From Marchantia polymorpha subsp. ruderalis (lineage: Eukaryota > Streptophyta > Marchantiopsida > Marchantiales > Marchantiaceae): a stretch of DNA of 64,000 nucleotides. Position 1 is the first letter of the stretch; each line of letters starts with the position of its first letter. Under the pieces are notes generated by a model, which was not told the origin of the DNA, made no database searches, and saw nothing but the letters and a program-made list of their open reading frames with translations. The DNA lies in NCBI GenBank assembly GCA_037833965.1, contig AP031355.1:3621501-3685500 (forward strand), written 5' to 3'. Position numbers and translations under genes: made by a program. Below, piece after piece: positions 39,540 to 51,176 of the stretch.

Positions 39540-41327
39540 TTGAACTCTTCACATTTGTCGAAGGCGCAGGTTCCAGAAGAAGAGAGTTCCAACGCACGTG
39601 CAACGGAGAAGGCATTTAGTTCCGCCCCTCGCCTCAATGACGAACTGTTTGTGCTGTACAAACCACCGGATGGACTACCTTATGACACGGAGATAATATT
39701 CGTGCACGACCTATATACTGAAGGATCTAAAGAAGCCTGGAGGACGACATGGACCAACGACGATGGCACATGCTGGCCGAGAGAATTCTTGGGAAAAAAG
39801 TTCCCAAGTTCTCGTATATTATTGGTGTCTTATGATGCTTGTGTGATTACGAATAGTACCCAGGGCCGAATGGATTCCTTGTCCATCGTTGCAGAAAATA
39901 TGATGGGAAATTTTTTCCTTCAAAGTGGCAATGTTGGGCAGACAAAAAACTGCCCAGTTTTGTTCGTCGGGCATGGTCTGGGATGCTTCGTCATCAAGAA
40001 TCTGATGATCAAAGCGTGTGTAAGATATATGTGTAACAAAGAGGAAAAGACGAAATTGTTGAGGAACGTAGGGGGCTTTGTCTTCTATTCTCCTTTCAAC
40101 TCCGGAGTCCAATGGGATCTGTATGCAGATGAGTCTCGTCAAAGGAATTCACTGACAGACTGCATAAGACCACACAGTGCAGAACTTAGCCGACTCAATG
40201 AAGCTTTTCGAAGCCTTCGACGCCGTATGCAGGAGATGCGAAAATCAAGGGTGTTGTGGTCGGTTTTGACTATCTGCGAGTCACATGAAACAGCATCAAG
40301 AACGGTGAGTCTCTCTAGCGATCACAGCTGAAAGTGGTAGATGAGATTTTGATCCGCATGAGATTGTATGAGTTGCAGAGTTTTGCAGTATCTTTCTAAC
40401 TCTTCTTCAGTTTATGATGATCTTCCGAGAGTAACTTAAATCTCTGCTTCTATATCAGTCCTTTATTATTGGTGAAAGCGTGAACTGCAAATTGACAGAT
40501 GGACATGATGGGGAGACTATAAAGCTGTGGATGATTGCAATGTGCTTGATTCGAGATTTGTGACCCCTTCTTCTGTTCTGCTGCTCATGTCACTGCGTAC
40601 TGCAGTATGAATCAAGAATCTGCTAAGCCGTCTCCTCGTATGGAGTGACTAAATCTTCATTCTCGCTCTATTGCGATGCAGCGTGGCCGCTCGCAAAGAT
40701 CAGGAACCTATGTTTCAGAGGGAACGTCTAGAGTCGACTGTGAAACTTTCCACTTTGGAGTTGGTGACCATTTTCATGTTTGCAAACACCAGTCAACAGG
40801 AGACGTTGGATATCAATTCTTAGAAAATCGGCTGGATTTTATTTTGAAGAGTTATAGAAAGTCTAGGATCAACTCCATCCCCAAATTTGATCCGACAAGT
40901 ATTGAAAACTATTTGAGAACAATTCCTTCCCTGGAGCTGTTCAGGGACCTTTCTCCTTGCAGAATCCCTTCCTACAATTACGGATCTTACAATTACGGGT
41001 CCTATAATTACGAATCCTACAATTCCCACAATTCCCACAACTCCCACAATTCCTACAATTTCACAGTCCATCATGGAGGCTGGGATGAGATATGACCCAC
41101 AAGGATATCCAGTCGACTGGTCCCTGGATTGCCAGGTAAGGGAGAACACAGCTTTTCTTGCCCATTTTGAACCTGGAACTAGTGGTGAGTCTTTTAAGTT
41201 TCCTCATCTGAAAATTTGTTATCCATGTTCGGATGTCTTTGCAGCTGAAGAGATATTGAAATTAGTCACAAGTCTCAGTGATGAGCATATGTATGAAAAA
41301 TACAGAAATGTCCTCGACTTCTGCTGA
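39540..41327 (+). pseudogene. SERAC1-like alpha/beta-hydrolase gene H1 (three exons, probably disabled)
   Basis: The exons are to 40304, 40682-41184 and 41245-41327. The introns are GTGAGT...GATGCAG (377 bp, phase 0) and GTGAGT...TTTGCAG (60 bp, phase 1). The start is open: the frame enters from upstream without a clear ATG. Motifs follow the SERAC1/DUF676 fold: IIFVHDLYTEGS, TCWPREFLGKKFP, ARILxVSYDA-like SRILLVSYDA, VLFVGHGLGCFVIKNLM, and in exon 2 the histidine motif GDHFHVCKH. The usual GHSLG nucleophile is GHGLG, so hydrolase activity is unlikely. Exon 2 holds tandem YNYGS and NSH units. Relative to H2 the reading frame changes just after them, which is why I call it disabled. In bryophytes such domains often head NB-ARC proteins, but no NB-ARC is seen here. 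Confidence 0.65.
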
Positions 41328-41689
41328 CCAGTTTCAACATGGACACACCTCGTTTTGGGTGACACAGGACTGCTATACAAGCAGCACACTCCTCCGAGAA
41401 GCACAGAGTGTGAACCTTTCTTGTCATCCAAGAAGAAGCTATGAAGGTTGAGGGCCATTGCAGCTATGCTTGTAAAGTTGCCATTGCAGCTACGCTAGTA
41501 AAGTTGCACCAAATCGTGTTGATTTTTATTTGTGGGATGAAGCTGGGGTGTCAAATTGTCTAGGAATGATGTAAATATGGCCTGCTGTGAAATGCACGTG
41601 CGAATCAGAGAGTAATGTTTTGAAGAACTAGCTTGTCGCATGCATCAATGCCAATGAAAAAGAAATTCGCTAGGTCTACGTTCTGCTTG
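41328..41689 (+). other. 3' flank of H1
   Basis: This non-coding sequence is also found inverted behind H2 (about 50700-51010). It includes a 26-bp tandem duplication, GCCATTGCAGCTATGCTTGT... (41454-41479 and 41480-41505). No separate gene was recognised. Confidence 0.5.
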
Positions 41690-41790
41690 ACAGCTGGTTC
41701 TGATCGGGGTGAGAAAAACGTGTTGATGACCAAGAACTACAACTCCAAACTGTGCGGCCAAGGTGTTGATGATGACAGCCTGTAGGTAAG
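41690..41790 (+). pseudogene. GH19 chitinase exon relic behind H1
   Basis: The reading NYNSKLCGQGVDDDSL near 41735-41785 matches the start of the chitinase exon behind H2 (NHNYKLCGEGIGDDSL). It stops within about 20 codons, and the rest of the exon is absent. It shows that the ancestral duplication unit contained the hydrolase gene and the neighbouring chitinase end. Confidence 0.6.
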
Positions 41791-42071
41791 TTGTATGGTT
41801 GGATAAAGATTAGTAATGTACCAAAGAAAGATAAAAACAGAGTAGCAAACATTTTAAGTTCCTTGAACAAAAGTTTTGAAAGGAGGAGTCCCAATTTCTA
41901 GTGAACTTTACAAGGGGAACAGAAGAAGACATTGCTTTTGAGTAGGCCAGGAAAACACAAAGCAACAAATCAAAACTTAGGGTCTTGAAACAATCAAAGC
42001 ACCATTCATAATATGACGCGTCCTCTGCCATTAAAAGAAACTATCACTCTGTTGTGATTTTCTGAAAGCCT
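41791..42071. other. Intergenic stretch without recognised features
   Basis: No gene or repeat was recognised between the chitinase relic and the target duplication of the MITE. Confidence 0.5.
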
Positions 42072-42079
42072 ATACTTAG

Positions 42080-42342
42080 CAGAGCCCGACATTTTACTTC
42101 AAATCTGCATCTAGACCAGACCATAACCATCAGCAGCGACATAAGCCCACCCATAGCATTACCTGTGCCCAACCATGCCCACTTTTGCTACTCAAATTAT
42201 GCAAATTCTTGGCTGGATCTTGACAAACCACTGCCCTTAGTATTACTTGTGCCCACCCATGGGAAAATAATGTCACCCAAAACCCACCCATAACCCATGG
42301 GCATGGGTGGGTTTGGGCATGGGCACCCAATGTCGGGCTCTG
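42080..42342. mobile_element. hAT-type MITE, complete (263 bp)
   Basis: The termini are a perfect 14-bp inverted repeat, CAGAGCCCGACATT (42080-42093) and AATGTCGGGCTCTG (42329-42342). They are flanked by a perfect 8-bp target duplication ATACTTAG (42072-42079 and 42343-42350). An 8-bp duplication and CAGxGxC-like ends mark the hAT superfamily. The interior has no open frame and is rich in CCCACCCATGGG-type repeats near the right end, including an imperfect hairpin around 42280-42320. It must have moved with a transposase made elsewhere. Confidence 0.9.
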
Positions 42343-42354
42343 ATACTTAGTGAA

Positions 42355-42933
42355 GATCATGCACGCGATTTTTCCAGTATCGAGGATTTCAGTCGAACGA
42401 GATGGAGTGAGATTGATCAATTTATTTCGCTGCAAAAAGAAAAAAGTTCAAATTTGTAGCAAGATTTGATGAATGATCAAGAAAGCCGGTTCCATATAGA
42501 CTAATCTTCTGCATCAGACCCACAAGGATTAATGAGCAATTGCTTCTACCTCGAACTATGCACTACCCTGCTAAATATTCTGCTCACTTCGTCTTCTCAG
42601 TAAGAAAAGGAAAGGTATGAAACCAGAAGATAGTGCCATGAGATTGTTCTTCAGCTGCCTGTCTGCTTCCATCTAAAACGTGCGTTTCTACCTCCAAACG
42701 TGTAATTTATTTGGAGAGAGCAATCGCTTTCGCTGTATCAATTTATGACTGCAAGTCGTTTGCCATATCATAAGCGCCGCATCATGATTCGTCACTGGAT
42801 GACAAGGATGCAAAAACATTAATGGTAAAACAAGCTCTATTATTAAATGAAAGCTTCCGGAAGCTCCGTACTTGCTTAAAAGGGTCGGTCGTTTACAGTA
42901 GGCAGGAAAAATCCAGGACCACCTTCGACGGGC
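42355..42933. repeat. Dispersed 0.6-kb repeat, copy 2 (unclassified)
   Basis: It aligns with 30586-31220 with several small gaps and many substitutions. The MITE target duplication sits directly to its left, so its border there is blurred. No coding potential was recognised. Confidence 0.6.
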
Positions 42934-42965
42934 CCTCAAAAGCTGCTGTTTTGGTACATATGGCT

Positions 42966-43268
42966 TCATAGATCTGAAATTAATTGCCCCATTCGTTGCA
43001 GTCGACGCAGAGCCCCATGGATCCGAAGATGGTCAGAACAGTGTTCTCGCCTGCTCTCATCAGCAATGTGTAAGAGGTAGTGCAGTTGCTCTGGCAGCAT
43101 GGCTCCGATCGGCTGATCCGACAGGGAGAATGGCATGGGGAGCATAGGGGCTTTCCAACTCTGTAAGCAGAAGACCTGCGGCTCCTGCTGAGCCTGCACT
43201 AGACCTACAGCCACCGATAGTGCGAGGAATTGCACTGTCCCGACAAGTAGCAAGAACTGGAATGGCAT
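42966..43268 (-). CDS. Hypothetical small secreted protein (100 residues)
   Basis: From the ATG at 43268 the product starts MPFQFLLLVGTVQFLALSV, a good signal-peptide core, with a plausible cleavage site after VQA (VQA-QQEPQVF). The mature part has two cysteines and ends ...LQRMGQLISDL. The open frame extends upstream to 43460 without a signal-like start, so I prefer the internal ATG. I do not recognise the family. An AG near the 3' end could be a splice acceptor of a longer gene. It could also be chance. Confidence 0.35.
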   Translation of the reverse strand: MPFQFLLLVGTVQFLALSVAVGLVQAQQEPQVFCLQSWKAPMLPMPFSLSDQPIGAMLPEQLHYLLHIADESRREHCSDHLRIHGALRRLQRMGQLISDL

Positions 43269-43460
43269 GATCTTTTGATTCAGAAAATTACAGGGGAGAA
43301 CTTTATCACCGGTACTAGTACGCTCGAAGTGAGACATGTATGACAATCTCTGCAGTCTGAAGGCACGTTTCATACTGGTATCCTCATAATCACTAGTTTT
43401 GTGTGTGATTGTAGACAATAGATTTGCTTCGGCTGTACTTGCCTTATCCAAAATACCCAC

Positions 43461-45490
43461 AGAATCGAGTTCACGTCAGCGCATGGCTTCCAAGAACTGT
43501 ACCTGTAGTTACTTGTATCATGCGGTATAATATCTTCATCTCATTATGAACATACAAACAATTTGCTCTGATCAGAATTTGTGAACAGACATTCTGGGAG
43601 GGTCGAGGAATCGTAGAGAAGTTCGCTGTACATCATTCTTCGACATGCTTAGAGGTTACGAAGTGAGTCAGCATTCATAAATCTCTCAACTGATCTGATG
43701 CGTCTGCTTCGATATGTGCCGACCCCTCATTCGATATTCACAATTAACTGCAATTCTTCACTTGAAGAGTCTGACGGTTGAGATGTACAAGTCTCCAGCA
43801 GCCGACGAGTTTGAACCTGCTGTCTTCGATACAAGCAGATACAATCACATAGATTGTGGAAGCTCTAGATGAAGCGTAGCCGGAGTCCTGTGGACAGTAC
43901 TCTCTCTTCTCTTCGAATTCTCGGTCACTTTTGAAGTCTCAGTCAATCTGGACGTTGACAAATTGGAAATCATTATAGTTGATGTGATTTATTTCAGCGA
44001 TCAGGACACATTGTCACATTACCACGGGCCTCTAAGGTGAGATGCACTTTATCTTCTCTCCATGTGCATAATTTATCTACGTCCTGAGTCAAGCACGGGC
44101 TTGCAGTTACTGAGGAATTCCCATAAAATTCAGATCGTAGATAGGTACGAGTGGAGTGCAATTCACCTCCTAGCACTCTTTGAGCCTCTGTATGCATACA
44201 GTGTGCTCTGGTTGGAGTGTGTGTGGGTGTGTGAATAGTTTTATCGTGCTATCTAATCAAAGCATTTGAGATGGGAGGGATAGGATAGATGGGAGGGAAA
44301 ATTTCACAAACCAGTTTTGGAAGACTGTGGCACAGCCCTACAATACCAGCACATATCATTTGGAAATCATGAGGTGGGAATTGGAAGATGTGAGGGCCAG
44401 AATCGCACACATGCTTTCAATAATTGGATACAGATCCAGTCTGTCATCAAATCACGCATGCAAATTGCACTGCATCCTGAATCACCCCATCTATCTTCGA
44501 CTAGGGTGGATCAGGATCTATAATCTTCAACAGTCCGCCAAGGTTTCACCTTCAGTAGAAGAATATGATCTCGAATTAAAATGGAGCATTTTATTGATCA
44601 CAAGAGGTTGATGTGAGGAGCCCACGCCGAATTCAAGACGATGTCCTGAGGAAACTTTCGACTCAAGCCCTGAATAACTCTATTAACCTCGCCGAGCTGC
44701 ATGTCCTGGCAGCCCTGGGTTTCCTGCACAAATCTCCCGCAACTAAACGATGGGGCACATGCGTTTTCCGCCCAAAGATATTTACTGGAAAGTTACAATC
44801 TGTAGAATCAAAACCATAGGGGTGCTCGTTCATTAAGTAGCCGGAGATGTTTTTCCAAGATCTGCAATTGACTGATCAGAAAGACTAAACCCTAAACCCA
44901 CCCAAAATTTTGACAATAAAAGATGAGAATGAGACTCAAAAATGGGCATTTCAGGTACGGTTGATGTTTCCACGGGATTTGCACCGTCCGATTGCACTAA
45001 GCCCAGTATGATGCTTGAATCTCCTTCCAAGGCAATTTTTAGAATTTCTAGAATTGCGGTTTGTGACTACCAGTCTCTTTGCAGTTGGACATGGAGGATA
45101 CTGCGGAGTGCTGGCTCTGTCGCTAGTAGTGGTTCTTTTCGTTGAAAGCCTTCTTCATTTTACTAAAAATTGCATTTGCTTGATCAGAAGCCTGCACACC
45201 AAAGCAGAATAAGTATCTAAACATTCAACAGAGTGTCATAAATTATACACATGTTGCTATATAGATCAGAAGCAAAAGAATCAGAAGAAAAAGGGAATTT
45301 GATTTGGATCTAGGCAGAAGTTCGATTTGCCCATGTGGGGTTACGCACCCTCGGAGACACCGAGTTACCATTCCAAATACCAAATCCCGCGAACAAGTAC
45401 ACTAGGCTGATGTTTGTAAGCTTGCGCAGTTTATATCTGAATGCGTCCGATTTGTGCTCCTCCTCTCTTATACAAGCAAACATGGTGGGC
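43461..45490. other. Gene-poor AT-rich stretch
   Basis: Only short open frames (up to about 94 codons near 44327-44611) with no recognisable domain. No repeat or RNA gene was recognised. Confidence 0.45.
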
Positions 45491-45492
45491 TC

Positions 45493-45804
45493 TCAGCTTT
45501 GGGCTGTTCTGAAATCTAAATGGAATCGCCAACATGGATCTGGAGAAAATTTCAAATAGGGTACTGGTGACAGTACAGAAATTAGCGAGATGAGGATGTT
45601 ATGCACCTGTTTCAGAACCGTCCCTGTCACTTGGCTATGCTTGCCACCGTCAGAAAGTAAACTCTTTGCCTTGATCGGTGCCGTCGATTCAACTGCATTC
45701 TCTTCGATCTGATCACCTTCAGTTGTGCTTCCAGCAGCGCATACTTCGGCCGGCTCAGCTGCAGTTCTAGGTTCCTCCTCAACATTAGTTTTATCTTGCG
45801 ACAT
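45493..45804 (-). CDS. Hypothetical acidic open frame (weak)
   Basis: It starts MSQDKTNVEEEPRTAAEPAE and is rich in glutamate, alanine and threonine up to GGKHSQVTG. A GT at CAG/GTGCAT near 45606 could be a splice donor, after which the reading looks non-coding. It overlaps the start of a plus-strand frame. I do not recognise it, and it may be an exon or chance. Confidence 0.25.
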   Translation of the reverse strand: MSQDKTNVEEEPRTAAEPAEVCAAGSTTEGDQIEENAVESTAPIKAKSLLSDGGKHSQVTGTVLKQVHNILISLISVLSPVPYLKFSPDPCWRFHLDFRTAQS

Positions 45805-46123
45805 GCTTTCAAACGCTTATTCGATACAAGTCGAGGCGATCAAGAACTGCTGTGAAATGGTGTCCAGCAGAATTCAAAAAAACACTCGAACTGATTGCTT
45901 GTCGGAAGTTTTTGCATTGTTTCAGTGCTTTGAAGAGCATCCAGCTTTTATGAGACAGAGCTCTTGGTTTAGTCTAGTACGGGAACACGCCAGGGAACAC
46001 TTTTCTATGGCAGGTCACGGATCAGTGGTATATCAACATCTGTCATTTCTACATTCGCAGAAGTCGACGGACAATGGAACGCACCTCGCTGTCAGTTCAG
46101 CTCTGGTGATGAAGAGATCATGA
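45803..46123 (+). CDS. Hypothetical open frame (weak)
   Basis: It reads MLSNAYSIQVEAIKNCCEMV and later FALFQCFEEHPAF, with a balanced, protein-like composition but no family I can name. It overlaps the minus-strand frame by a shared CATG. Both could be remains of a host gene. Confidence 0.25.
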   Translation: MLSNAYSIQVEAIKNCCEMVSSRIQKNTRTDCLSEVFALFQCFEEHPAFMRQSSWFSLVREHAREHFSMAGHGSVVYQHLSFLHSQKSTDNGTHLAVSSALVMKRS

Positions 46124-46370
46124 CTCATTGCACAGAACTATCTGCTACGATGGTTACTTGTCATACCTACGCAATATCTTGTAGACAAAGATTTTCAGAC
46201 TGTGAACCAGTGAAAAAGCATCTACTTTCATTCATTAACAGTGGGCTCCATTCCACAAGTAGTATTTTGGTTTGGGATAACGTGAAACTAAGAGTCGATG
46301 AATCTAATCTTTCCCAATGGTACAGTCAAAAGATGCATGGTCTGACAGCGGGAAAGGTCCTGGAGCTGTA

Positions 46371-47593
46371 GTCAATATAATGCAATCCTAGTCTGTAGCC
46401 CTCAAAGTACACGCATGATTCTTACAACTAATTGCGAAAGGCTTATTAGTTGAACTCATTAGTATTCCCGTAGCATCGATGTCCGAAGTCTATGGTCTGG
46501 AGTCTATTCACATCGCTCAGATGAATCCTGATATCATCCACTTTCTAGAGGTAGTCAACTTATCAATACTTAGTATAGCTGAGTATATTATACATTTTCC
46601 AAAGCTAAGCATTACTCATTATGGAGGTTGCGCTAAAACATGATTCTCCACCGCAGCATTTACTTTTGATTTGATAAAAGAAGAGCATGCTTCGACGCAC
46701 TGGTCACGTAGGTACCAGATAGATTTCAATCCATATCCGTTGCCAGGAATTTTTCTTAACGTGATTTCATCTGCCACGAACGCAATTGCAACAACCATTT
46801 CACACAAACATTAGCAAATTGTAGCGCATCAAAGGTTTGATACTAAGGGAATCTAAGAATAATGTCCCACCGAGTGGTGAAATTGTGAGTTATGCTTCTT
46901 TTAATTTTATGGAACGTCGCCTTCTGAATGTACGAACAAATACAAATACGCCAATTTCAAGGCAACATTCTACCAATCTCATATGCAATAAACCCATGAG
47001 GTAAAATTTAATTAATTGCTAGCGGACGATAATATCAAATTTATAACAGATAATATAACGTACCTTCTTGATCACAACAAAGGAAATATTAGTGTTGAGT
47101 CCTACTATTGCATGTTCCGCGACATCAACTCAACTAGCTTTGTGAGAAAGCAATTTCAAAATCTATCCCGACTATATTGACTAACTCTTGCAATAGCAAA
47201 AATATGTGATGATATCTAGTACTACTCTTATATGTAGATCAAAATTGCTACACAATTTTTTTATAGCTAAATCTTGGGATGGTTTTATTGTCCTGTAATC
47301 ATGTTTCTATATGCTGTGCAAATTTAGCTATTATGGCATAAATTTTTTGCATATTGCGGTCAGTGTGTTGCTTTTGAATCCACATAGTTTCATGAATCTT
47401 TCAAATTACAATAGTGTATAATTTATGTTTTTATGCAGTTTGTATCGTAGGAAAATGTCACATCTTTCAGGGATTCCAACTGCTTTATCTTTACCATATG
47501 ACTTGGCAAAAAGCTCGTGTGCACCCATCACTCTGCACTTTAAGGTTCACTCGTGACCTTTCCTTACCATTAAATTGGAGAGACTGGTATATC
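46371..47593. other. AT-rich stretch without recognised features
   Basis: No coding region, RNA gene or clear repeat was recognised. One short minus-strand frame (46619-46807) has no recognisable domain. Confidence 0.45.
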
Positions 47594-48119
47594 TGTCTGC
47601 CAAAATTATGCTTTAGCATCACAAAGTTCAAACAAATCTTCTTCTCCAAATTATTTGTTTGGATCTTTTTCTCTTCTGCCTCATGCTTCTCCAAGCATGT
47701 TGCTATAGCTCGATCGATTCTTGAAGAGTATTGGTCTTGCTCCCCGCTTCGTATACCTAAATCCAACGCCGGAGGAATCTTCGAACATCAATTCTTTTGA
47801 GATTTCTTCGTTAAGATATGATTGGTACAAAATTCATGATAAATTTTGTTTATCAATTATTTGTCTCTCAAAATTACGCTTTAGCTTCTCAAATTTCACG
47901 CAAGTTTTCTTCTCCCATATTTTTAAATTGAATCTTTTTCTCTTTCGCCGCCTAATGCTTCTCCAAGCATACTACTACAGCTCAATCGATCCTTGAAGAA
48001 TGTCGATCTTGCTCTTTACTTGGTGTACCTCAATCTATCTCGGGACTATTCTTTATATATCCATTGTTTTGAAGTTTCACGTTAAAATATAATTCATATA
48101 CAATGCATTGAATTTTGTT
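47594..48119. repeat. Two-unit tandem repeat, period 268 bp
   Basis: Unit 1 (47594-47850) and unit 2 (47862-48119) begin TGTCTGCCAAAATTATGC and TGTCTCTCAAAATTACGC, share ATGCTTCTCCAAGCAT in the middle and end AATTTTGTT. They are clearly diverged, so the duplication is old. The shared ATGCTTCTCCAAGCAT has short inverted ends. No transposon family was recognised. Confidence 0.7.
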
Positions 48120-50280
48120 AAGGCTAGTATTTTCATATAGATTATCTTATGGAGTAGCTGCAAGAAGTAGAAAATCACTTTGTACAAATAGTTTGTAGTC
48201 GAGACTTTTCATCTTTTGGCCATACGTTGTGAGCTTGTCATGACCGAGCCTGAAAGACGCCATCTTCTCGAACCGCAAGCCCGGTTCACTCAAAGAATAT
48301 TAACCTTTACCGTCGCAGTGACATCTCGTGCGCACGTGCGTGATGGGCCCAGACTTCTAGCACGGTGCAAGAGGAGCGACCCTGAGTACTGTACTCCAAT
48401 CGCTGCTCATGCGCAGATTATCAGCAGCCGGCACAATCGCAGGAAAATTGTGCAAAGAGGAATAAGGAGGCGGCAGGAGGGTACGAACAAGTTATGTATA
48501 TCAGAATGAAGGGTGAGAAGTGGATTCTGGTTTCAAAGTTTGTAGAGCATGTGCAAAGGGGATGTCTCTCGAGAACGAAATCTATCGTGGGTTCGAACAG
48601 AATGAGGCAGTTGATATGCAAGCTGACAGCTCTGCAGCTGAATCTGAACTCCAGCTGAAGCCAAGACTAGTTCGTAGCAAAGATATTGATATTTGGACGC
48701 TAAATGTTATGGAATTCTTCGAAGTGCAAAAGCTTCAGATGTGAAGTACTCTGAGATGTGAAAGACTGGATTTATAAGTGGAGTGGGAGAATGCAAATCT
48801 AGCTGCATCAAGAATCTCGTGTGGACAGACCTTAAAACGGGTACTACTGGGTAAAAACACACAGATGTTCCTCCATACTCGGTGGATTGCCAAATTGTCT
48901 TAGAAGGTGGGACTAGATCTTGACTTTGTTGTTCAATCGAACAGGGTACGTGAGTGAATGCTTCAGTGCGAGAATACAGTCGAAGTCGTCACGCGACTTT
49001 AAACTCTATCTTCATGGAATCTTTGATCTATTCAAGCAGCAAGTGGATGTATCCGACAACTGAGTGGCAGATGCGTAGTCAGCTCGGATGCCAAAGCATT
49101 TTTCTTGCTTTGATGATCTGTAGTAGTCTACATAACTCTACAGTACTCGTGGATTCAGACCGAACTGATCAGCTTTTTGGGAGTTTACCAAAGACAATGT
49201 CGAAGAATTGTGTGCAGAGAATGTGAATATTTGAGGTTCCCGATTGCTGGTATGATGGTTCTTCTAGCTCAACTGTGATGGGAGAAAGTTGAAAGCTTTT
49301 CACTTCCATTCAACTTTCGGAATTTCACTCTCAGCTTCCTCCGCTAGTCTCTCGCCCGGAGCCCCTAGCGCTTGTACTACACCTTCATTCTTGGAGATGC
49401 TTTCTTACGCTTTGTCCTTATGTTACAAATAATGACGTGATTATGAACGTTATAAAGACGTGATATCATACCACCATCACCACTACGTTGACTCCATTGT
49501 ATGTAAATTACAAGCAAATATTATACACCACAATTGATCTTGATCATTTAGATCATAAAGCTTTTTTCTGTTCATAATCTAATCACTTAGAGCAAAAAAT
49601 TAATTGTATCATGTAATACATCAATTTGATAAGATCTTCGTATTGACACAAATCAACATTAACTAGTGTGACCCTTTTCTCTCTCTTTTAAGAATCATCG
49701 CGTCTACGAGCTGAAATTGAGTCCTAAAATAACTGTGGCGCCATCGGAATCAATGGTGTCTCATTATTCCTTGTAACCTCAATCCAATGACCCTATCCAC
49801 AACATTGCATATCAATAATCGGGATGGTAGCTCCATCCAACTGGTTATATATATACATATATATGTAACCAGAGAATCAATTATATACTTCTAGAAATCT
49901 CTAGAAGTAAGTATATATATATATATATATATCTATCATGAGTGAAAATTTCATCTCTTTATCTCTAAAGATCTCGAATTTCGATTTCGAACATTCGCAG
50001 ACGTTATTCTGACATCTTGAACACAATTCTCGAACAGCCTCCAAATTCGATGGCGGGTCGGACTTCGAAGGCTGCATTGGCCGCATACACGTATGACAAC
50101 TGGATCTAGGACGCGGTCACTAAATCCATAAAACACAACAGACCTTCATCTTGGTAATAAAACACTGTTCTTCGCCTCCAATCCTTTCACGAAAGCGCCA
50201 TCTCCAGAGAGATTTCTACTTCTATATGTTGATTTTTCTAGTCAGACGATTGTTTCCTCACTCCTTGCACGTGCTCCGAC
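48120..50280. other. Gene-poor stretch with AT repeats
   Basis: Short open frames (48216-48509, 48520-48744, 48954-49226) show no recognisable domain. Around 49847-49932 there are (TA)n runs and a near-palindrome GGTTATATATATA/CATATATATGTAACC. These are probably simple sequence. Confidence 0.45.
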
Positions 50281-50644
50281 TTATAGAAAGGGCTTCTGAT
50301 ATCTGCAATCTATGTTTTCTCCTGGGTGGACGGCCAAACGCTCACAAAAAAATTTATACTTCTCCACACGAGCATGAGCTGAATCTCTTTCAACACAATC
50401 AATTCTATTGATTATGTTGATCGTCAGTCCAAAACCTGGCAGCCTGCTGGCCTCGACATCCGTAGATGTTGGAGTCCATTTTCCAGTCATGACAGAATGG
50501 CAGGATGGCTTGTTCCACTGGGGCGTACACCAGAACCAGAGAGCTGATTTGAATGCAATAACGGGATCTTGTGATAGCTTTTCAGGAAAGGACAAGAGGC
50601 TGTCATCACCTATACCTTCGCCGCACAGTTTATAGTTGTGGTTC
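50281..50644 (-). pseudogene. GH19 (class I-type) chitinase, terminal exon only
   Basis: After a good acceptor (TTGATTTTCAG at 50655-50645) the exon reads NHNYKLCGEGIG, then DPVIAFKSALWFW, KPSCHSVMTGKWTPTSTD, GFGLTINIIN and PGENIDCRYQKPF, then TAA at 50281. These are the conserved C-terminal blocks of plant GH19 chitinases, which cut chitin in defence. The catalytic glutamates lie in upstream exons that are not present in the next 500 bp, where the hydrolase gene H2 ends. The exon itself is open and well kept. It may be a remnant carried by the duplication, or a 3' exon joined to another transcript. Confidence 0.8.
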
Positions 50645-51000
50645 CTGAAAATCAAGAAATATGTCTCAACTTGATCAGAGCCAGCTGCATTTCGGCATCG
50701 ATGCATGCGACAAGCTAGTTCTTCACAACATTACACTCTGATTTGCACGTACATTTCACAGCAGGCCATATATGAATAATTCCTAGACAATTTGACACGC
50801 TAGCTTCATCCCACAAATCTCAAAAAACGCGAATTGGTAAAACTTTACCCGCACAGCTGCAATGGCCCTCGACCGTGATAGCTTTTGCATGGATGACAAG
50901 GACCCTCTGGACAGTGTGTGCTTGGCGGGCAACATTGCTCCTTGTGTCGCAGTCCTGTGTCGCCCAAATCAAGGTGTGTCCACATTGAAACTGGTTAGCA
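50645..51000 (-). other. Spacer between H2 and the chitinase exon
   Basis: It is homologous to the 3' flank of H1 (41330-41690). No further chitinase exon was recognised in it. Confidence 0.5.
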
Positions 51001-51176
51001 GAAGTCGAGGACATTTCTGATATTTCAGATGTTTGTTCACCAATGGTATTGTGACTAGTTTCAATATCTCTTCAGTTGCAAAAAAATCCGAACATGGAAA
51101 AGATTTTTTCAGATGAGGATACTGCAATAGGTTACTAAGAAAAATAAAAACAGCGCGACCAAATGCATCACTTCAA

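Noticed and set aside
48590-48605. GGTTCGAAC as the B box of a tRNA gene
   Set aside because: No matching acceptor or anticodon arm is present upstream.
49847-49932. Near-palindromic (TA)n stretch as an origin or regulatory site
   Set aside because: It is explained by simple AT repeats, and nothing around it supports a function.
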